Positions 38,802 through 48,201 of a stretch of 64,000 nucleotides of DNA are shown here, in pieces; position 1 is the first letter of the stretch; every line of letters starts with the position of its first letter. The DNA comes from Azospirillum melinis (GTDB taxonomy: Bacteria; Pseudomonadota; Alphaproteobacteria; Azospirillales; Azospirillaceae). A model generated the notes under the pieces. It did no database searches. It was given only the letters and a program-made list of their open reading frames with translations, and was not told where the DNA came from. The position numbers were made by a program, and so were the translations under genes. The stretch covers positions 46,964 to 110,963 of the forward strand of contig NZ_WHOS01000022.1 of the NCBI RefSeq assembly GCF_013340935.1, written 5' to 3'.

Positions 38802-39149
38802 ATGTCGATCCAGCGCTTCCACACCGGACCGCGCATGAGCCAGATGGTCGTCCACAAGGACACGGTCTATCTCGCCGGTCAGGTCGCCGACGAGCCGACG
38901 CCCGACGTCGAACGTCAGACCATCCAGATCCTGGCCCAGATCGACGCCCTGCTGGCGGAAGCGGGCAGCGACAAGAGCAAGCTGCTGTCGGCCACCATCT
39001 ATCTGGCCGACATCGCCAGCTTCGGCGCGATGAACAAGGCCTGGGACGCCTGGGTCGATCCGGCCAATCCGCCGGCCCGCGCCACGGTGGAAGCCAAGCT
39101 GGCCGCTCCCCAGTATCTCGTTGAAATTCAGGTCACCGCTGCTAAATAA
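38802..39149 (+). CDS. RidA-family protein
   Basis: A 115-residue member of the RidA/YjgF/UK114 family, small trimeric enzymes that hydrolyse reactive enamine/imine intermediates. Start MSIQRFHTGPRMSQMVVHKD; core motifs VYLAGQVADEPTPDVERQT and ATIYLADIASFGAMNKAW; the end PARATVEAKLAAPQYLVEIQ holds the conserved Arg and Glu. It may also be a non-RidA subgroup member. It stands alone before the EF-G gene. Confidence 0.9.
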   Translation: MSIQRFHTGPRMSQMVVHKDTVYLAGQVADEPTPDVERQTIQILAQIDALLAEAGSDKSKLLSATIYLADIASFGAMNKAWDAWVDPANPPARATVEAKLAAPQYLVEIQVTAAK

Positions 39150-39378
39150 GGCGGCGGAAACGGGGCGACCCGGCAGCCTCGGTTGGGGTGTGCCGGCGTG
39201 GCCCGAACGCTGTGAGGGCCGCGCGCTTCAATATTCCGACAAATTGCTTGTCGGTTTACGGAATGTTAATGACGCCTTAACAGATCGCCCGTAAAACCCC
39301 GACCAACCTCTGCCGCCGAAGCGGACGACCCCTGACGGTCGCGCTTCGGTTGTCGCGTTACTGCAATGGAACCGCAAC

Positions 39379-41520
39379 ATGCCGCGCCAAACGCCACTGT
39401 CTGACATTCGGAACATCGGCATCATCGCCCACGTCGACGCGGGCAAGACGACGACCACCGAGCGCATTCTGTACTACACCGGTCGCAAGCACACGATCAT
39501 CGACGTCCACGAGACGAAGGATCTGAAGACGTCGACGACGACCGACTACATGGAGCAGGAGCAGAAGCGCGGCATCACCATTCAGTCGGCCGCTGTCTCC
39601 GCTTTCTGGCGTGAGAAGAAGATCAACGTCATCGACACCCCGGGCCACGTCGACTTCACCATCGAGGTGAACCGTTCGCTGCGCGTGCTCGACGGTGCGG
39701 TCGTGGTGTTCGACGGCGTCGCCGGCGTGGAGCCGCAGTCGGAGACCAACTGGCGTCTGGCGGACAACTACAACGTTCCGCGTATCTGCTACGTCAACAA
39801 GATGGACCGTTCGGGCGCGAACTTCCAACGTTGCGTCAGCATGATCAAGACCCGCCTCAACGCGCGTCCGGTCTGCATCCAGGTTCCGCTCGGCTCGGAA
39901 GACAACTTCCGCGGCATGGTCGATCTGGTCGAGATGAAGGCCTATGTCTGGTTCTCCGACGACAAGGACGCCAAGTGGGAGACCTGGGAGATCACCGACG
40001 ATCTCGCCCAGAAGCTCAACCTGACCGTCAAGGAAGACCTGGACAACGTCGCCAGCATTCCGGCTCTGCGCGCCGAACTCGTCGACACTGCCCTGGAGCA
40101 GGACGACGCGGCGATGGAGGCCTATCTGGAGAGCGGTGAGGAGCCGTCGGCCGCCGTGCTGCGCGCCTGCCTGCGCAAGGGCACGATCACCAGCGCCTTC
40201 ACCCCCGTGCTCTGCGGCTCGTCCTACAAGAACAAGGGCGTCTGCCAGGTTCTGGATGCGGTCGTCGATCTGCTGCCGGCCCCGACCGACGTCGAGGCGA
40301 TCAAGACGGTGGACGAGGACGGCAACCCGAACGGCGAGCGTCTCAGCTCCGACGACGCGCCCTTCTCGGCGCTGGCCTTCAAGGTGCTGAACGACACCTA
40401 CGGCTCGATGACCTTCGTCCGCGTCTATTCGGGCGTGCTGACCAAGGGCATGTCGATCCTGAACTCGACCCGCGGCAAGCGCGAGAAGATCGGCCGCATG
40501 GTCGAGATGTACGCGAAGGACGCAAACCCGATCGAGGAAGCCCGCGCCGGCGACATCATCGCGCTCGTCTCCCTGCAGGAGACCGAGACCGGTGACACGC
40601 TGTGCGACGCCTCCGCGCCGGTGATCCTGGAGCGCATGCGCTTCCCCGACCCCGTCATCAGCGTCTCGGTCGAGCCGAAGACCAAGGGCGAGCAGGAGAA
40701 GTTCTCGATCGCGCTCGGCAAGATGGTCCGCGCCGATCCGTCGCTCCGCCTGGAGACCGACCGTGAAACCGGCCAGACCATCCTGCGCGGCATGGGCGAG
40801 CTGCACCTGGAAGTGACGCTCGACCGTATGCGCACGGAGTTCGGCGTGGAAGGCAACATGGGCAAGCCCCAGGTCGCCTACCGCGAGACGATCACCAAGC
40901 CGGTCGAATACACCTACACCCACAAGAAGCAGACCGGTGGTTCGGGTCAGTTCGCCGAGGTGAAGATCGTCTTCGCGCCGCGCGAGCGGGGTGAGGGCTT
41001 CGAGTTCCTCGACGAGACGGTCGGCGGCACGGTTCCGCGCGAATACGTTCCGTCGGTCAAGAAGGGTCTGGAGATGCAGAAGGAAGACGGCGTCCTCGCC
41101 GGCTACCCGACTGTGGACTTTAGCGCCCGCCTGGTGGACGGCAAGTACCACGACGTCGACTCGAATGCCTTGACGTTCGAAATCGCCGCCAAGGCCTGCT
41201 TCCGCGAGGCTCTGCCGAAGGCCGGTCCGATCCTGCTCGAGCCGGTTATGAAGGTCGAGATCGTCACCCCCGACGATTACCTGGGCGACGTCATCGGCGA
41301 CGTGAACCGTCGTCGCGGCACCGTCCTGGGCCAGCTGGAGCGTGGTTCGAACATCGCCGTCGAGGCCAATGTCCCGCTGAACGAAATGTTCGGCTACATC
41401 GGCCAGCTGCGCGGCATGACCTCGGGCCGTGCGTCCTACACGATGGAGTTCAGCCACTACGAGCCGGTGCCGCGCAACGTCACCGACGAAATCGTGGCCG
41501 GCCGCAACAAGGCCGCCTGA
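39379..41520 (+). CDS. fusA: Elongation factor G (non-str-operon type)
   Basis: A 713-residue translational GTPase that moves tRNA and mRNA through the ribosome or helps split it. G1 is [10 protein letters not shown]3 [10 protein letters not shown]4 NKMD; domains II-V follow in order to the end. The switch I region is unusual ([20 protein letters not shown], longer than the common EF-G), and the gene lacks rpsL, rpsG and tuf neighbours, so it is probably a second EF-G paralogue. A perfect 12-bp hairpin follows. Confidence 0.93.
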   Translation: MPRQTPLSDIRNIGIIAHVDAGKTTTTERILYYTGRKHTIIDVHETKDLKTSTTTDYMEQEQKRGITIQSAAVSAFWREKKINVIDTPGHVDFTIEVNRSLRVLDGAVVVFDGVAGVEPQSETNWRLADNYNVPRICYVNKMDRSGANFQRCVSMIKTRLNARPVCIQVPLGSEDNFRGMVDLVEMKAYVWFSDDKDAKWETWEITDDLAQKLNLTVKEDLDNVASIPALRAELVDTALEQDDAAMEAYLESGEEPSAAVLRACLRKGTITSAFTPVLCGSSYKNKGVCQVLDAVVDLLPAPTDVEAIKTVDEDGNPNGERLSSDDAPFSALAFKVLNDTYGSMTFVRVYSGVLTKGMSILNSTRGKREKIGRMVEMYAKDANPIEEARAGDIIALVSLQETETGDTLCDASAPVILERMRFPDPVISVSVEPKTKGEQEKFSIALGKMVRADPSLRLETDRETGQTILRGMGELHLEVTLDRMRTEFGVEGNMGKPQVAYRETITKPVEYTYTHKKQTGGSGQFAEVKIVFAPRERGEGFEFLDETVGGTVPREYVPSVKKGLEMQKEDGVLAGYPTVDFSARLVDGKYHDVDSNALTFEIAAKACFREALPKAGPILLEPVMKVEIVTPDDYLGDVIGDVNRRRGTVLGQLERGSNIAVEANVPLNEMFGYIGQLRGMTSGRASYTMEFSHYEPVPRNVTDEIVAGRNKAA

Positions 41521-41574
41521 TCGCTTGGCCCCGACTTTTCGGAGCTGGCAATCGGGAGACATCCGGTAAAGCAG

Positions 41575-41602
41575 ACGGCCGGCGGAGCGATCCGCCGGCC
41601 GT
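41575..41602 (+). terminator. Terminator after the EF-G gene
   Basis: ACGGCCGGCGGA and TCCGCCGGCCGT form a perfect 12-bp stem with a GCGA loop, 54 bases after the stop; a weak T-containing tail follows. Confidence 0.75.
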
Positions 41603-41801
41603 TCGCCGTTTCAGGGGACGGAGGATGGAAACAGGGGCATAAGGCCTTTCGTTCCAGGCAGGCCCGTCGTCTGCACCGATGGCATAAGGGACATAGGTCG
41701 GCGGCCTAAGGCACCGGGACGGCGGCCAATGACCAATTCATTATCGTTTTGCAACCAAAAAATAGTTGGCAGTTCGTCGAATCCGTGCCCAAATTTGGAG
41801 C

Positions 41802-42359
41802 ATGACGATTCGACGCTTCTTTTCCTTGACTGTGCTTTTGACGCTGACCCTCGGGGTGCCGGCCGGGGCAGGGCAGGGGAACATGCGTCTGGACAGTCTT
41901 TTCCAGGCTTTGAACACCACCACCGACGCGACCTATGCCGAATCGGTAGAGGAGCATATCTGGGATTTCTGGCTCGATCATCCCGACCCGGTGATGGTGC
42001 GCGACATGCGCGCCGGGGTGAACAGCCTGAACGGCGACGATTACGATTCGGCCCTGCACGCCTTCGACGCCGTGGTCGCCCGTGATCCGTCCTATGCGGA
42101 AGGTTGGAACAAGCGCGCCGCCACCCACTACATGCTGGGCGACTACCGCGGCGCCATGTTGGATCTGCATCACGCGCTGTCGCTGGAGCCCCGCCATTTC
42201 GGGGCGCTGGTGGAGTTGGGGTTGGTCTATCTGGCGTTGGGCGACGAGAAGCCTGCTTTGCGTGCCTTTGACGCGGCGTTGAAGATCAATCCGCATCTGA
42301 CGCGGGTTCGGGCCCAGGCCGATGCGATCCGCAATCGCCGAGCGGGAACCGAACTGTAG
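41802..42359 (+). CDS. Exported TPR-repeat protein
   Basis: A 185-residue protein starting MTIRRFFSLTVLLTLTLGVP directly after TTTGGAG, with a signal peptide cleaved near AGA/GQG. The rest is about three tetratricopeptide-like repeats (DYDSALHAFDAVVARDPSYA, GDYRGAMLDLHHALSLEPRH, GDEKPALRAFDAALKINPHL), a protein-interaction scaffold in the periplasm. No partner is evident. Confidence 0.85.
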   Translation: MTIRRFFSLTVLLTLTLGVPAGAGQGNMRLDSLFQALNTTTDATYAESVEEHIWDFWLDHPDPVMVRDMRAGVNSLNGDDYDSALHAFDAVVARDPSYAEGWNKRAATHYMLGDYRGAMLDLHHALSLEPRHFGALVELGLVYLALGDEKPALRAFDAALKINPHLTRVRAQADAIRNRRAGTEL

Positions 42360-42527
42360 GCCGCCGACCGACACTCCCAATCGCCCCGCCGACCGTCACG
42401 CGTAAAACTGTCATGAAAAACCCGCGATAGAGGTATAACATCCGACGCCGCGACCGCCATGCGGTCGATGTGTCATGACCGCACGTCCGTGACGTATGGA
42501 TGTGCCGTCGTCGCGGGTGGAGGCGGG

Positions 42528-43910
42528 ATGTTCGACCATGCGATCCAGATGATCGGTGAGTTGCGGGTGCTGAGCGCGCTCGGCCTCCTCTGCCTGTCCT
42601 TCATCCTGCCGCTGACGATTTTCATCGGCCGCAGCAACATCAAGAACGTGCGTCAGAAGATCATTTCCGATCTCGAATCTGTCTTTCGCGTCGAAGGGCA
42701 GGATCACGACCAGCTGATCCCATCCTTCGAATTCGCCGCCTACAAATACCGGGCGCTGCCGCAGGGGCCGGATTGGACGCAGCCGTCGGAATGGCGGGCC
42801 TATTTCTTCCCGGTTCTTGTCTTCATCATGGTCTCCTTCAGCGGTTTCCTGACCTCCAGTGGCATGTTGCTGGGCAAGGACCGGCTGGACCATTTCCAGC
42901 CCCTGTTCAGCGGCATGACCTTGTATGGAGTCGACGGCGTATCGCGGATCGACATGGTGCATTACCAGCTCCAGACGGTGGCGGTGCTGTCCTTCTCCTT
43001 CTTCGGCGCCTATGTCTGGTCGATCGATTATCTGATCCGCCGAATCTCCAACTACGATCTGTCGCCGATCTCCTTCCTGCGGGTGACGGGGCACATCATT
43101 CTGGCCTGCATCACAGCGGTCACACTGCATCACGCCTATATGGACCTGGCGCAGATGGTGCCGGAGCAGGCGGTTGGCGACCGCGTGCCGGAACTGCTGG
43201 TTGCCTTTCTGGTCGGCTTCTTTCCCAAGCTGGGTCTGCAAACCCTGCTGAGCCGGGTGCCGCAGTTGCAGATCCGGCGAATCGATCCCCGGGCGCAGAG
43301 CTTCATCCGCGAGTATCCCATCGACATGATCCTGGGCATCGACTCGGCCATCAAGTTCCGGCTGGCGGAGTTCGAGATCGAGGACGTGCAGAATCTCGCC
43401 ACGGCCAACCCGATCCTGCTGTTCGTCGAAACGCCTTACGGCATCTACGAGACGATGGACTGGGTGGCGCAGGCGCAGCTGATCCTGGCGCTCGACCTCG
43501 ACCAGATCGAGGCGCTGCGCGTCGTCAACATCCGCACCATCTTCGACGTGGAACGCTTCATGAGCCGCCCGGAGTCGCGGCCGCGGCTGGTCCAGGCATT
43601 GAACTGTCCCAAGACGGACGGGAAGGGTGGGGTGCTGCTGGCCGAGCGCGGTATCACGATGGAGAATCTCGAATCGGTGGTGCTGTCCATCGGCGAGGAT
43701 CTGCACGTCCAGCGCCTGCGCCAGATTTGGCGGAACATCGAATTGAAGTTGAGCATGGACCTGCCGCAGGTGCTGCGCGACCGTGCCCTGCTGAATGCCG
43801 GTCGGGCGCCGGTGCGGCCTGTCGCGGTCGCAGATGTCGCAGTCGGGGAGGCAGGCACCGGCCAGGAGCCGGCACCGGCTGCCGTTCGGGTGCCGGTTCC
43901 CGCCGAATGA
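42528..43910 (+). CDS. Unknown multi-pass membrane protein
   Basis: A 460-residue protein starting MFDHAIQMIGELRVLSALG after GGAGGCGGG. Membrane segments are seen near 12-35 (LGLLCLSFILPLTIFIG), 90-110 (FFPVLVFIMVSFSGFLTS), 155-175 (VAVLSFSFFGAYVWSI), 195-215 (HIILACITAVTLHHAYM) and about 230-245. A soluble C-terminal half of 200 residues has helical segments (DVQNLATANPILLFVETPYG, LDLDQIEALRVVNIRT) that look like helix-hairpin-helix-type repeats. I do not recognise the family. Confidence 0.75.
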   Translation: MFDHAIQMIGELRVLSALGLLCLSFILPLTIFIGRSNIKNVRQKIISDLESVFRVEGQDHDQLIPSFEFAAYKYRALPQGPDWTQPSEWRAYFFPVLVFIMVSFSGFLTSSGMLLGKDRLDHFQPLFSGMTLYGVDGVSRIDMVHYQLQTVAVLSFSFFGAYVWSIDYLIRRISNYDLSPISFLRVTGHIILACITAVTLHHAYMDLAQMVPEQAVGDRVPELLVAFLVGFFPKLGLQTLLSRVPQLQIRRIDPRAQSFIREYPIDMILGIDSAIKFRLAEFEIEDVQNLATANPILLFVETPYGIYETMDWVAQAQLILALDLDQIEALRVVNIRTIFDVERFMSRPESRPRLVQALNCPKTDGKGGVLLAERGITMENLESVVLSIGEDLHVQRLRQIWRNIELKLSMDLPQVLRDRALLNAGRAPVRPVAVADVAVGEAGTGQEPAPAAVRVPVPAE

Positions 43911-43941
43911 CCGGCGGTCGGAGTGCTGCCGGTAATCGGCC

Positions 43942-43969
43942 TTGACAAGTTCCAGGGTTTTCCTATAGT
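43942..43969 (+). promoter_or_regulatory. Sigma-70-type promoter of the rpsM operon
   Basis: TTGACA (43942-43947) and TATAGT (43964-43969) with a 16-base spacer, about 140 bases before rpsM. This is close to the housekeeping consensus and suits a strongly expressed ribosomal operon. Confidence 0.85.
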
Positions 43970-44107
43970 CGCACCCTCTCGCCGCCCTGCATGGGTGGCG
44001 GGTAACATTGTGCGTTCCCGCACCCGGTCTTGTGTCGGGCGGGATTTGCTCGGTGTGTAGGCGGCCCGACGGGCTGCCGTTGAGATATCGAGACTGAGGA
44101 GAGTAGC

Positions 44108-44476
44108 GTGGCGCGTATTGCTGGCGTCAACATCCCCGCGCAGAAGCGCGTGGAGATCGGGTTGACCTACATCCATGGCATCGGCCCCTTCAAGGCCAAG
44201 GAAATCTGCGCGAAGCTGGAAATCCCGGCCGAGCGTCGCGTGAACGAGCTGACGGACGACGAAGTCCTGAAGATCCGCGAGACCATCGACGCCGACTACC
44301 GCGTCGAGGGCGACCTTCGTCGTGAAGTCGCCATGAACATCAAGCGTCTGATGGACCTGGGCTGCTACCGTGGCCTGCGTCACCGCAAGGGCCTGCCGGT
44401 CCGCGGCCAGCGCACCCACACGAATGCCCGCACCCGCAAGGGTCCGGCCAAGCCGATCGCCGGCAAGAAGAAGTAA
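44108..44476 (+). CDS. rpsM: Ribosomal protein uS13
   Basis: A 122-residue protein with GTG start ([19 protein letters not shown]), a helix-two-turn-helix, and the RNA-binding tail [20 protein letters not shown]. It sits in the head of the 30S subunit at the intersubunit bridge. First gene of rpsM-rpsK-rpoA-rplQ; rpsK follows after 15 bases. Confidence 0.99.
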   Translation: MARIAGVNIPAQKRVEIGLTYIHGIGPFKAKEICAKLEIPAERRVNELTDDEVLKIRETIDADYRVEGDLRREVAMNIKRLMDLGCYRGLRHRKGLPVRGQRTHTNARTRKGPAKPIAGKKK

Positions 44477-44491
44477 GAGGACGAACGCAAA

Positions 44492-44890
44492 ATGGCCAAG
44501 CCCTCCGCCGCTTCTCAGCGCCTGCGTCGTCGCGAGCGCAAGAACATCACCGCCGGCGTCGCTCACGTGAACGCCTCGTTCAACAACACGATGATCACCA
44601 TCACCGACGCGCAGGGCAACACCATTGCCTGGTCGTCGTCGGGCACCATGGGCTTCAAGGGTTCGCGCAAGTCGACGCCCTACGCCGCCCAGGTCGCTGC
44701 CGAGGACGCTGGCCGCAAGGCTCAGGAACACGGCATGAAGACCCTGGAAGTCGAAGTGAAGGGTCCGGGTTCGGGGCGTGAGTCCGCGCTCCGCGCCCTG
44801 CAGTCGATCGGCTTCCAGATCACGTCGATCCGCGACGTCACGCCGATCCCGCACAACGGCGTTCGCCCGCCGAAGAAGCGTCGCGTCTGA
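44492..44890 (+). CDS. rpsK: Ribosomal protein uS11
   Basis: A 132-residue protein of the 30S platform. It shows [36 protein letters not shown] and the C-terminal [17 protein letters not shown] signature. The leader AAGAGGACG provides the ribosome-binding site. rpoA begins 136 bases later, a longer gap than between the first two genes. Confidence 0.99.
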   Translation: MAKPSAASQRLRRRERKNITAGVAHVNASFNNTMITITDAQGNTIAWSSSGTMGFKGSRKSTPYAAQVAAEDAGRKAQEHGMKTLEVEVKGPGSGRESALRALQSIGFQITSIRDVTPIPHNGVRPPKKRRV

Positions 44891-45026
44891 TTTAGCTTTT
44901 GTTTCCGCACCCGCGGGGACCGACCGTTCCGGGACAGGGGGCCGCAGCCATCGCGGCCCCCTCAGCATGGGAACGGTTCGGGCCTCGCGGGTTCGTGTTC
45001 ACCCGATGGCATCTTGAGGTCGATCC

Positions 45027-46043
45027 GTGCTTCAGAAGAACTGGCAGGAACTGATTAAGCCGAGCAAGCTGGACATCCAGCCCGGTGACGATGCCGACCG
45101 CTTCGCGACCGTGGTCGCCGAGCCGCTGGAACGCGGCTTTGGTCTGACGCTCGGCAACGCGCTGCGCCGCATCCTGCTCTCCTCGCTGCAGGGTGCCGCC
45201 GTCACGGCGATCCACATCGACGGCGTGCTGCACGAGTTCTCGTCGATCCCCGGCGTCCGCGAGGACGTGACCGACATCGTCCTGAACATCAAGACGATGG
45301 GTCTGCGCATGGGCGGCGACGGCCCGAAGCGCATGCGCCTGCGCGCCGAAGGCCCGGGCGAGGTCAAGGCCGGCATGATCGAGACCGGCCCTGACATCCA
45401 GGTCATGGATCCGGAACTGGTCATCTGCACGCTGGACAACGGCGCGCGGCTGAACATGGAACTGACGGTCGAGACCGGCAAGGGCTATGTTCCGGCCAGC
45501 CAGAACCGTCCGGAAGACGCGCCCATCGGCCTGATTCCGATCGACGCCCTGTTCTCGCCCGTGCGCAAGGTGTCTTATAAGGTCGACAATGCCCGCGTCG
45601 GGCAGGTCACCGACTATGACCGCCTGTCGATGACGGTGGAGACCAACGGTTCGGTCAAGCCGGACGACGCGGTGGCTCTCGCCGCCCGCATCCTGCAGGA
45701 CCAGCTGCAGCTGTTCATCAACTTCGAGGAGCCGACGCACGCCGTCTCCGAGGAGAAGCACGAGGAGGTTCCGTTCAACAAGAACCTGCTCCGCAAGGTG
45801 GACGAGCTGGAACTGTCGGTCCGTTCGGCCAACTGCCTCAAGAACGACAACATCGTCTACATCGGCGATCTGGTGCAGAAGACGGAGGCGGAAATGCTCC
45901 GCACCCCGAACTTCGGCCGCAAGTCGCTGAACGAGATCAAGGAAGTGCTGTCCCAGATGGGCCTGCACCTCGGTATGGAAATCCCGAACTGGCCGCCGGA
46001 GAACATCGAAGAGCTGGCCAAGCGTCTGGAAGAGCCGTACTAA
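45027..46043 (+). CDS. rpoA: RNA polymerase alpha subunit
   Basis: A 338-residue subunit, GTG start ([18 protein letters not shown]). The N-terminal dimerisation domain includes [20 protein letters not shown]; the C-terminal domain (about 255-338) contains [16 protein letters not shown] and [12 protein letters not shown], which contact UP-element DNA and activators. Full length and intact. Confidence 0.99.
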   Translation: MLQKNWQELIKPSKLDIQPGDDADRFATVVAEPLERGFGLTLGNALRRILLSSLQGAAVTAIHIDGVLHEFSSIPGVREDVTDIVLNIKTMGLRMGGDGPKRMRLRAEGPGEVKAGMIETGPDIQVMDPELVICTLDNGARLNMELTVETGKGYVPASQNRPEDAPIGLIPIDALFSPVRKVSYKVDNARVGQVTDYDRLSMTVETNGSVKPDDAVALAARILQDQLQLFINFEEPTHAVSEEKHEEVPFNKNLLRKVDELELSVRSANCLKNDNIVYIGDLVQKTEAEMLRTPNFGRKSLNEIKEVLSQMGLHLGMEIPNWPPENIEELAKRLEEPY

Positions 46044-46204
46044 GCATCTCGGTTTTTTGCCGCGCCCTTTCCGTCTTCGGACGGGAGGGGCGCATTTCCC
46101 AGGGCCGCCACGGCCCGACCCGGCAGCCGTACCAGCGCTATGACTGGGCGGCGGGGTACACGATCGGCTCCCCGAGGGGGGCCATGCCATGAAGGAGGAC
46201 CGCC

Positions 46205-46633
46205 ATGCGTCACGGCGTTTCGGGACGTAAGTTCAGCAAGACCAGCAGCCACCGCAAGGCCATGTTCTCGAACATGGCGAACGCGGTGATCAAGCACGAG
46301 CAGATCACCACCACCCTGCCGAAGGCGAAGGACCTGCGTCCGATCGTCGACAAGCTGATCACGCTCGGCAAGAAGGGTGGCCTGGCCAACCGTCGTCTGG
46401 CTTTCGCCCAGCTGCGCGACAACGAGACGGTGACCAAGCTGTTCACCGTCCTGGCCGACCGCTACAAGGACCGTCAGGGTGGCTACAGCCGCGTCCTGAA
46501 GGCCGGCTTCCGCTACGGCGACGCCGCCGACATGGCGGTGTTCGAACTGGTCGAGCGTGACGTTTCGGCCAAGGGTCAGAACTCCGGCCCGACGCAGGAC
46601 GTCGCCGAGGCCGAAGGCGAGACCGCCGAGTAA
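46205..46633 (+). CDS. rplQ: Ribosomal protein bL17
   Basis: A 142-residue large-subunit protein starting [20 protein letters not shown] directly after GAAGGAGG. The core [20 protein letters not shown] and [20 protein letters not shown] are family-typical; the acidic extension at the end is common in alphaproteobacteria. Last gene of the operon; a strong terminator follows at 46733. Confidence 0.99.
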   Translation: MRHGVSGRKFSKTSSHRKAMFSNMANAVIKHEQITTTLPKAKDLRPIVDKLITLGKKGGLANRRLAFAQLRDNETVTKLFTVLADRYKDRQGGYSRVLKAGFRYGDAADMAVFELVERDVSAKGQNSGPTQDVAEAEGETAE

Positions 46634-46732
46634 CATGACCGGCAATCGCGCCGGTCTCACGCCCTGTGCGGCATCGGGTCCCAGGGCCCCGTATCGCACA
46701 GGACGGGATCGCCGATATTGGTGATATATTAG

Positions 46733-46768
46733 ACCCTTCCTCCGGTTCACCGGAGGAAGGGTTTTCTC
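46733..46768 (+). terminator. Terminator of the rpsM-rplQ operon
   Basis: ACCCTTCCTCCGG and CCGGAGGAAGGGT form a perfect 13-bp stem around TTCA, ending in a T-run (TTTTCTC). It lies 100 bases after rplQ and only 17 bases before the start of the next gene. Confidence 0.95.
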
Positions 46769-46784
46769 ATTTGTGGCCGGTCAA

Positions 46785-47363
46785 ATGTTGCGTTCTCTTT
46801 ACACACGCCTCCAGCGCCTGTCCGCCCGCGACGATGCCGTCTGGTGGATGTCGGCGATCTCCTTCGCCGAAAGCTCCTTCTTCCCATTGCCGCCGGACGT
46901 GATGCTGGTGCCGATGTGTCTGGAGAAGCCGAAGAGGCTGTGGTTCTACACCAACATCTGCGCCTTCGCGTCGCTGCTCGGCGGAATGCTGGGCTATGCG
47001 CTGGGCTTCTATCTGTTCGAGAGCGTCGGGCGGATGATCATCGACTTCTACAACGCGCAGGAGTCGTTCCAGCATTTCCAGGAGATGTTCTCCGAGTTCG
47101 GCCCCTGGTTCCTGATCCTTAAGGGGGTGACGCCGATCCCCTACAAGCTGCTGACGATCACCGCCGGCTTCGCCCATCTCGACCTGACGGTCTTCATCCT
47201 CTGTTCCATCGTCGCACGCTTTTCCCGCTTCTACATGATTGCCATCCTGCTGCACTTCTACGGCCCGCAGGTTCAGCACATCATCGAAAAGCGCCTGATG
47301 CTGGTGGCCACCGTCCTGCTGGTCGTGGTGGTCGGCGGCCTCCTCAGCTTCAAGTTCGTCTGA
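46785..47363 (+). CDS. DedA/YqaA-family membrane protein
   Basis: A 192-residue inner-membrane protein starting MLRSLYTRLQRLSAR. It shows the SNARE-associated/DedA core: FAESSFFPLPPDVMLVPMCL, GGMLGYALGFYLFESVG and the signature FGPWFLILKGVTPIPYKLLT. DedA proteins are linked to undecaprenyl-phosphate or lipid flipping and membrane homeostasis. GTG at 46773 is an alternative start, but lies almost on the preceding terminator. Confidence 0.88.
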   Translation: MLRSLYTRLQRLSARDDAVWWMSAISFAESSFFPLPPDVMLVPMCLEKPKRLWFYTNICAFASLLGGMLGYALGFYLFESVGRMIIDFYNAQESFQHFQEMFSEFGPWFLILKGVTPIPYKLLTITAGFAHLDLTVFILCSIVARFSRFYMIAILLHFYGPQVQHIIEKRLMLVATVLLVVVVGGLLSFKFV

Positions 47364-47428
47364 ACGCTCTGGAGAGCGATCGCTTCGAGCGGAAATGCCC
47401 GAAGCGTGAATCACACGGTTCCCTCTGT

Positions 47429-47701
47429 TCAGTCCGGCATGCCCTGGTCCTGACGGTCGCGCCGGGACGGGGGCAGAGCGTCGCGATCGGCGCGGTCGCG
47501 GCGCACGATCATCACGATGGCGACCGCCACGAACAGACCGCCCAGCAGCGGCACGATCATCTCGCCCATGCCGATGTTGGGCAGCGCCAGCACGCGCGAG
47601 GCCAGCATGACGAGGCCGAGGACGAGCAGCGCAAGCAGCAGCCGCAAGGACCGGTGGCGCGGCGGGTTGCGTGTCGATCTGCCGTCCGATTCCGGTGTCA
47701 T
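47429..47701 (-). CDS. Small membrane protein
   Basis: A 90-residue protein starting MTPESDGRSTRNPPRHRSLR (an ATG three codons earlier is an alternative; AAGGGA lies nine bases before 47701). Two hydrophobic segments follow a basic stretch: LLLALLVLGLVMLASRVLAL and MIVPLLGGLFVAVAIVMIV; the tail is charged (RRDRADRDALPPSRRDRQDQ). Function unknown. It converges on the DedA gene. Confidence 0.6.
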   Translation of the reverse strand: MTPESDGRSTRNPPRHRSLRLLLALLVLGLVMLASRVLALPNIGMGEMIVPLLGGLFVAVAIVMIVRRDRADRDALPPSRRDRQDQGMPD

Positions 47702-47825
47702 TTCAGTCATTCCCTTCTTGCTACTGATATCGGCATAGTGGAGACCGAATGGGGGATGGTCCAGAGGGGTGTGGCATTCCGTCATGCCAAAGACCAGTCC
47801 CACAACAAGAACAATAGGAGCCGTC

Positions 47826-48191
47826 GTGGCTATGTTCCGTCCGGTCCGTCTCGTTGCCCCGCTCGTGGCCGTGGCTCTGCTCGGTCTGTCGGCCTGCGCC
47901 GATCCGGCCTCGCGCCCCGCCGCCGGCCCGGCGCCCACCGTTACCGTGGTCCCGGGACCGTCCACCCCGCGCGCCGGGGCCGACGACCAGTCGCTGCGGA
48001 TCGACGGGGGCACCGGTGCCGGCGCGTCCTGCCAGGCCCAGTGCGAGCGCAGCCACAATTCCTGCATGGACTCGGTCGCGGCCCGCAACCAGGGTGGCAT
48101 CGACCGCACCGACTCGACTCCCTTCAGCCCGACCGACAATTGCAGCTACCAGCTGAAGCAGTGCTACCAGCGCTGCACCTCGGTGCGCTGA
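47826..48191 (+). CDS. Small lipoprotein with mirror-symmetric Cys motifs
   Basis: A 121-residue protein; GTG at 47826 follows GGAG by five bases, ATG 47832 is the alternative. The signal peptide ends in the lipobox LSAC. After a Pro/Ala linker come two Cys motifs in mirror order: CQAQCERSHNSC (C-x3-C-x6-C) and CSYQLKQCYQRC (C-x6-C-x3-C). This pattern predicts two helices pinned by disulfides in the periplasm. Function unknown; rarA starts 10 bases downstream. Confidence 0.7.
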   Translation: MAMFRPVRLVAPLVAVALLGLSACADPASRPAAGPAPTVTVVPGPSTPRAGADDQSLRIDGGTGAGASCQAQCERSHNSCMDSVAARNQGGIDRTDSTPFSPTDNCSYQLKQCYQRCTSVR

Positions 48192-48201
48192 GGCGGCGGT
48201 C

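Noticed and set aside
39358..41562. 734-residue minus-strand frame
   Set aside because: Shadow of the EF-G gene.
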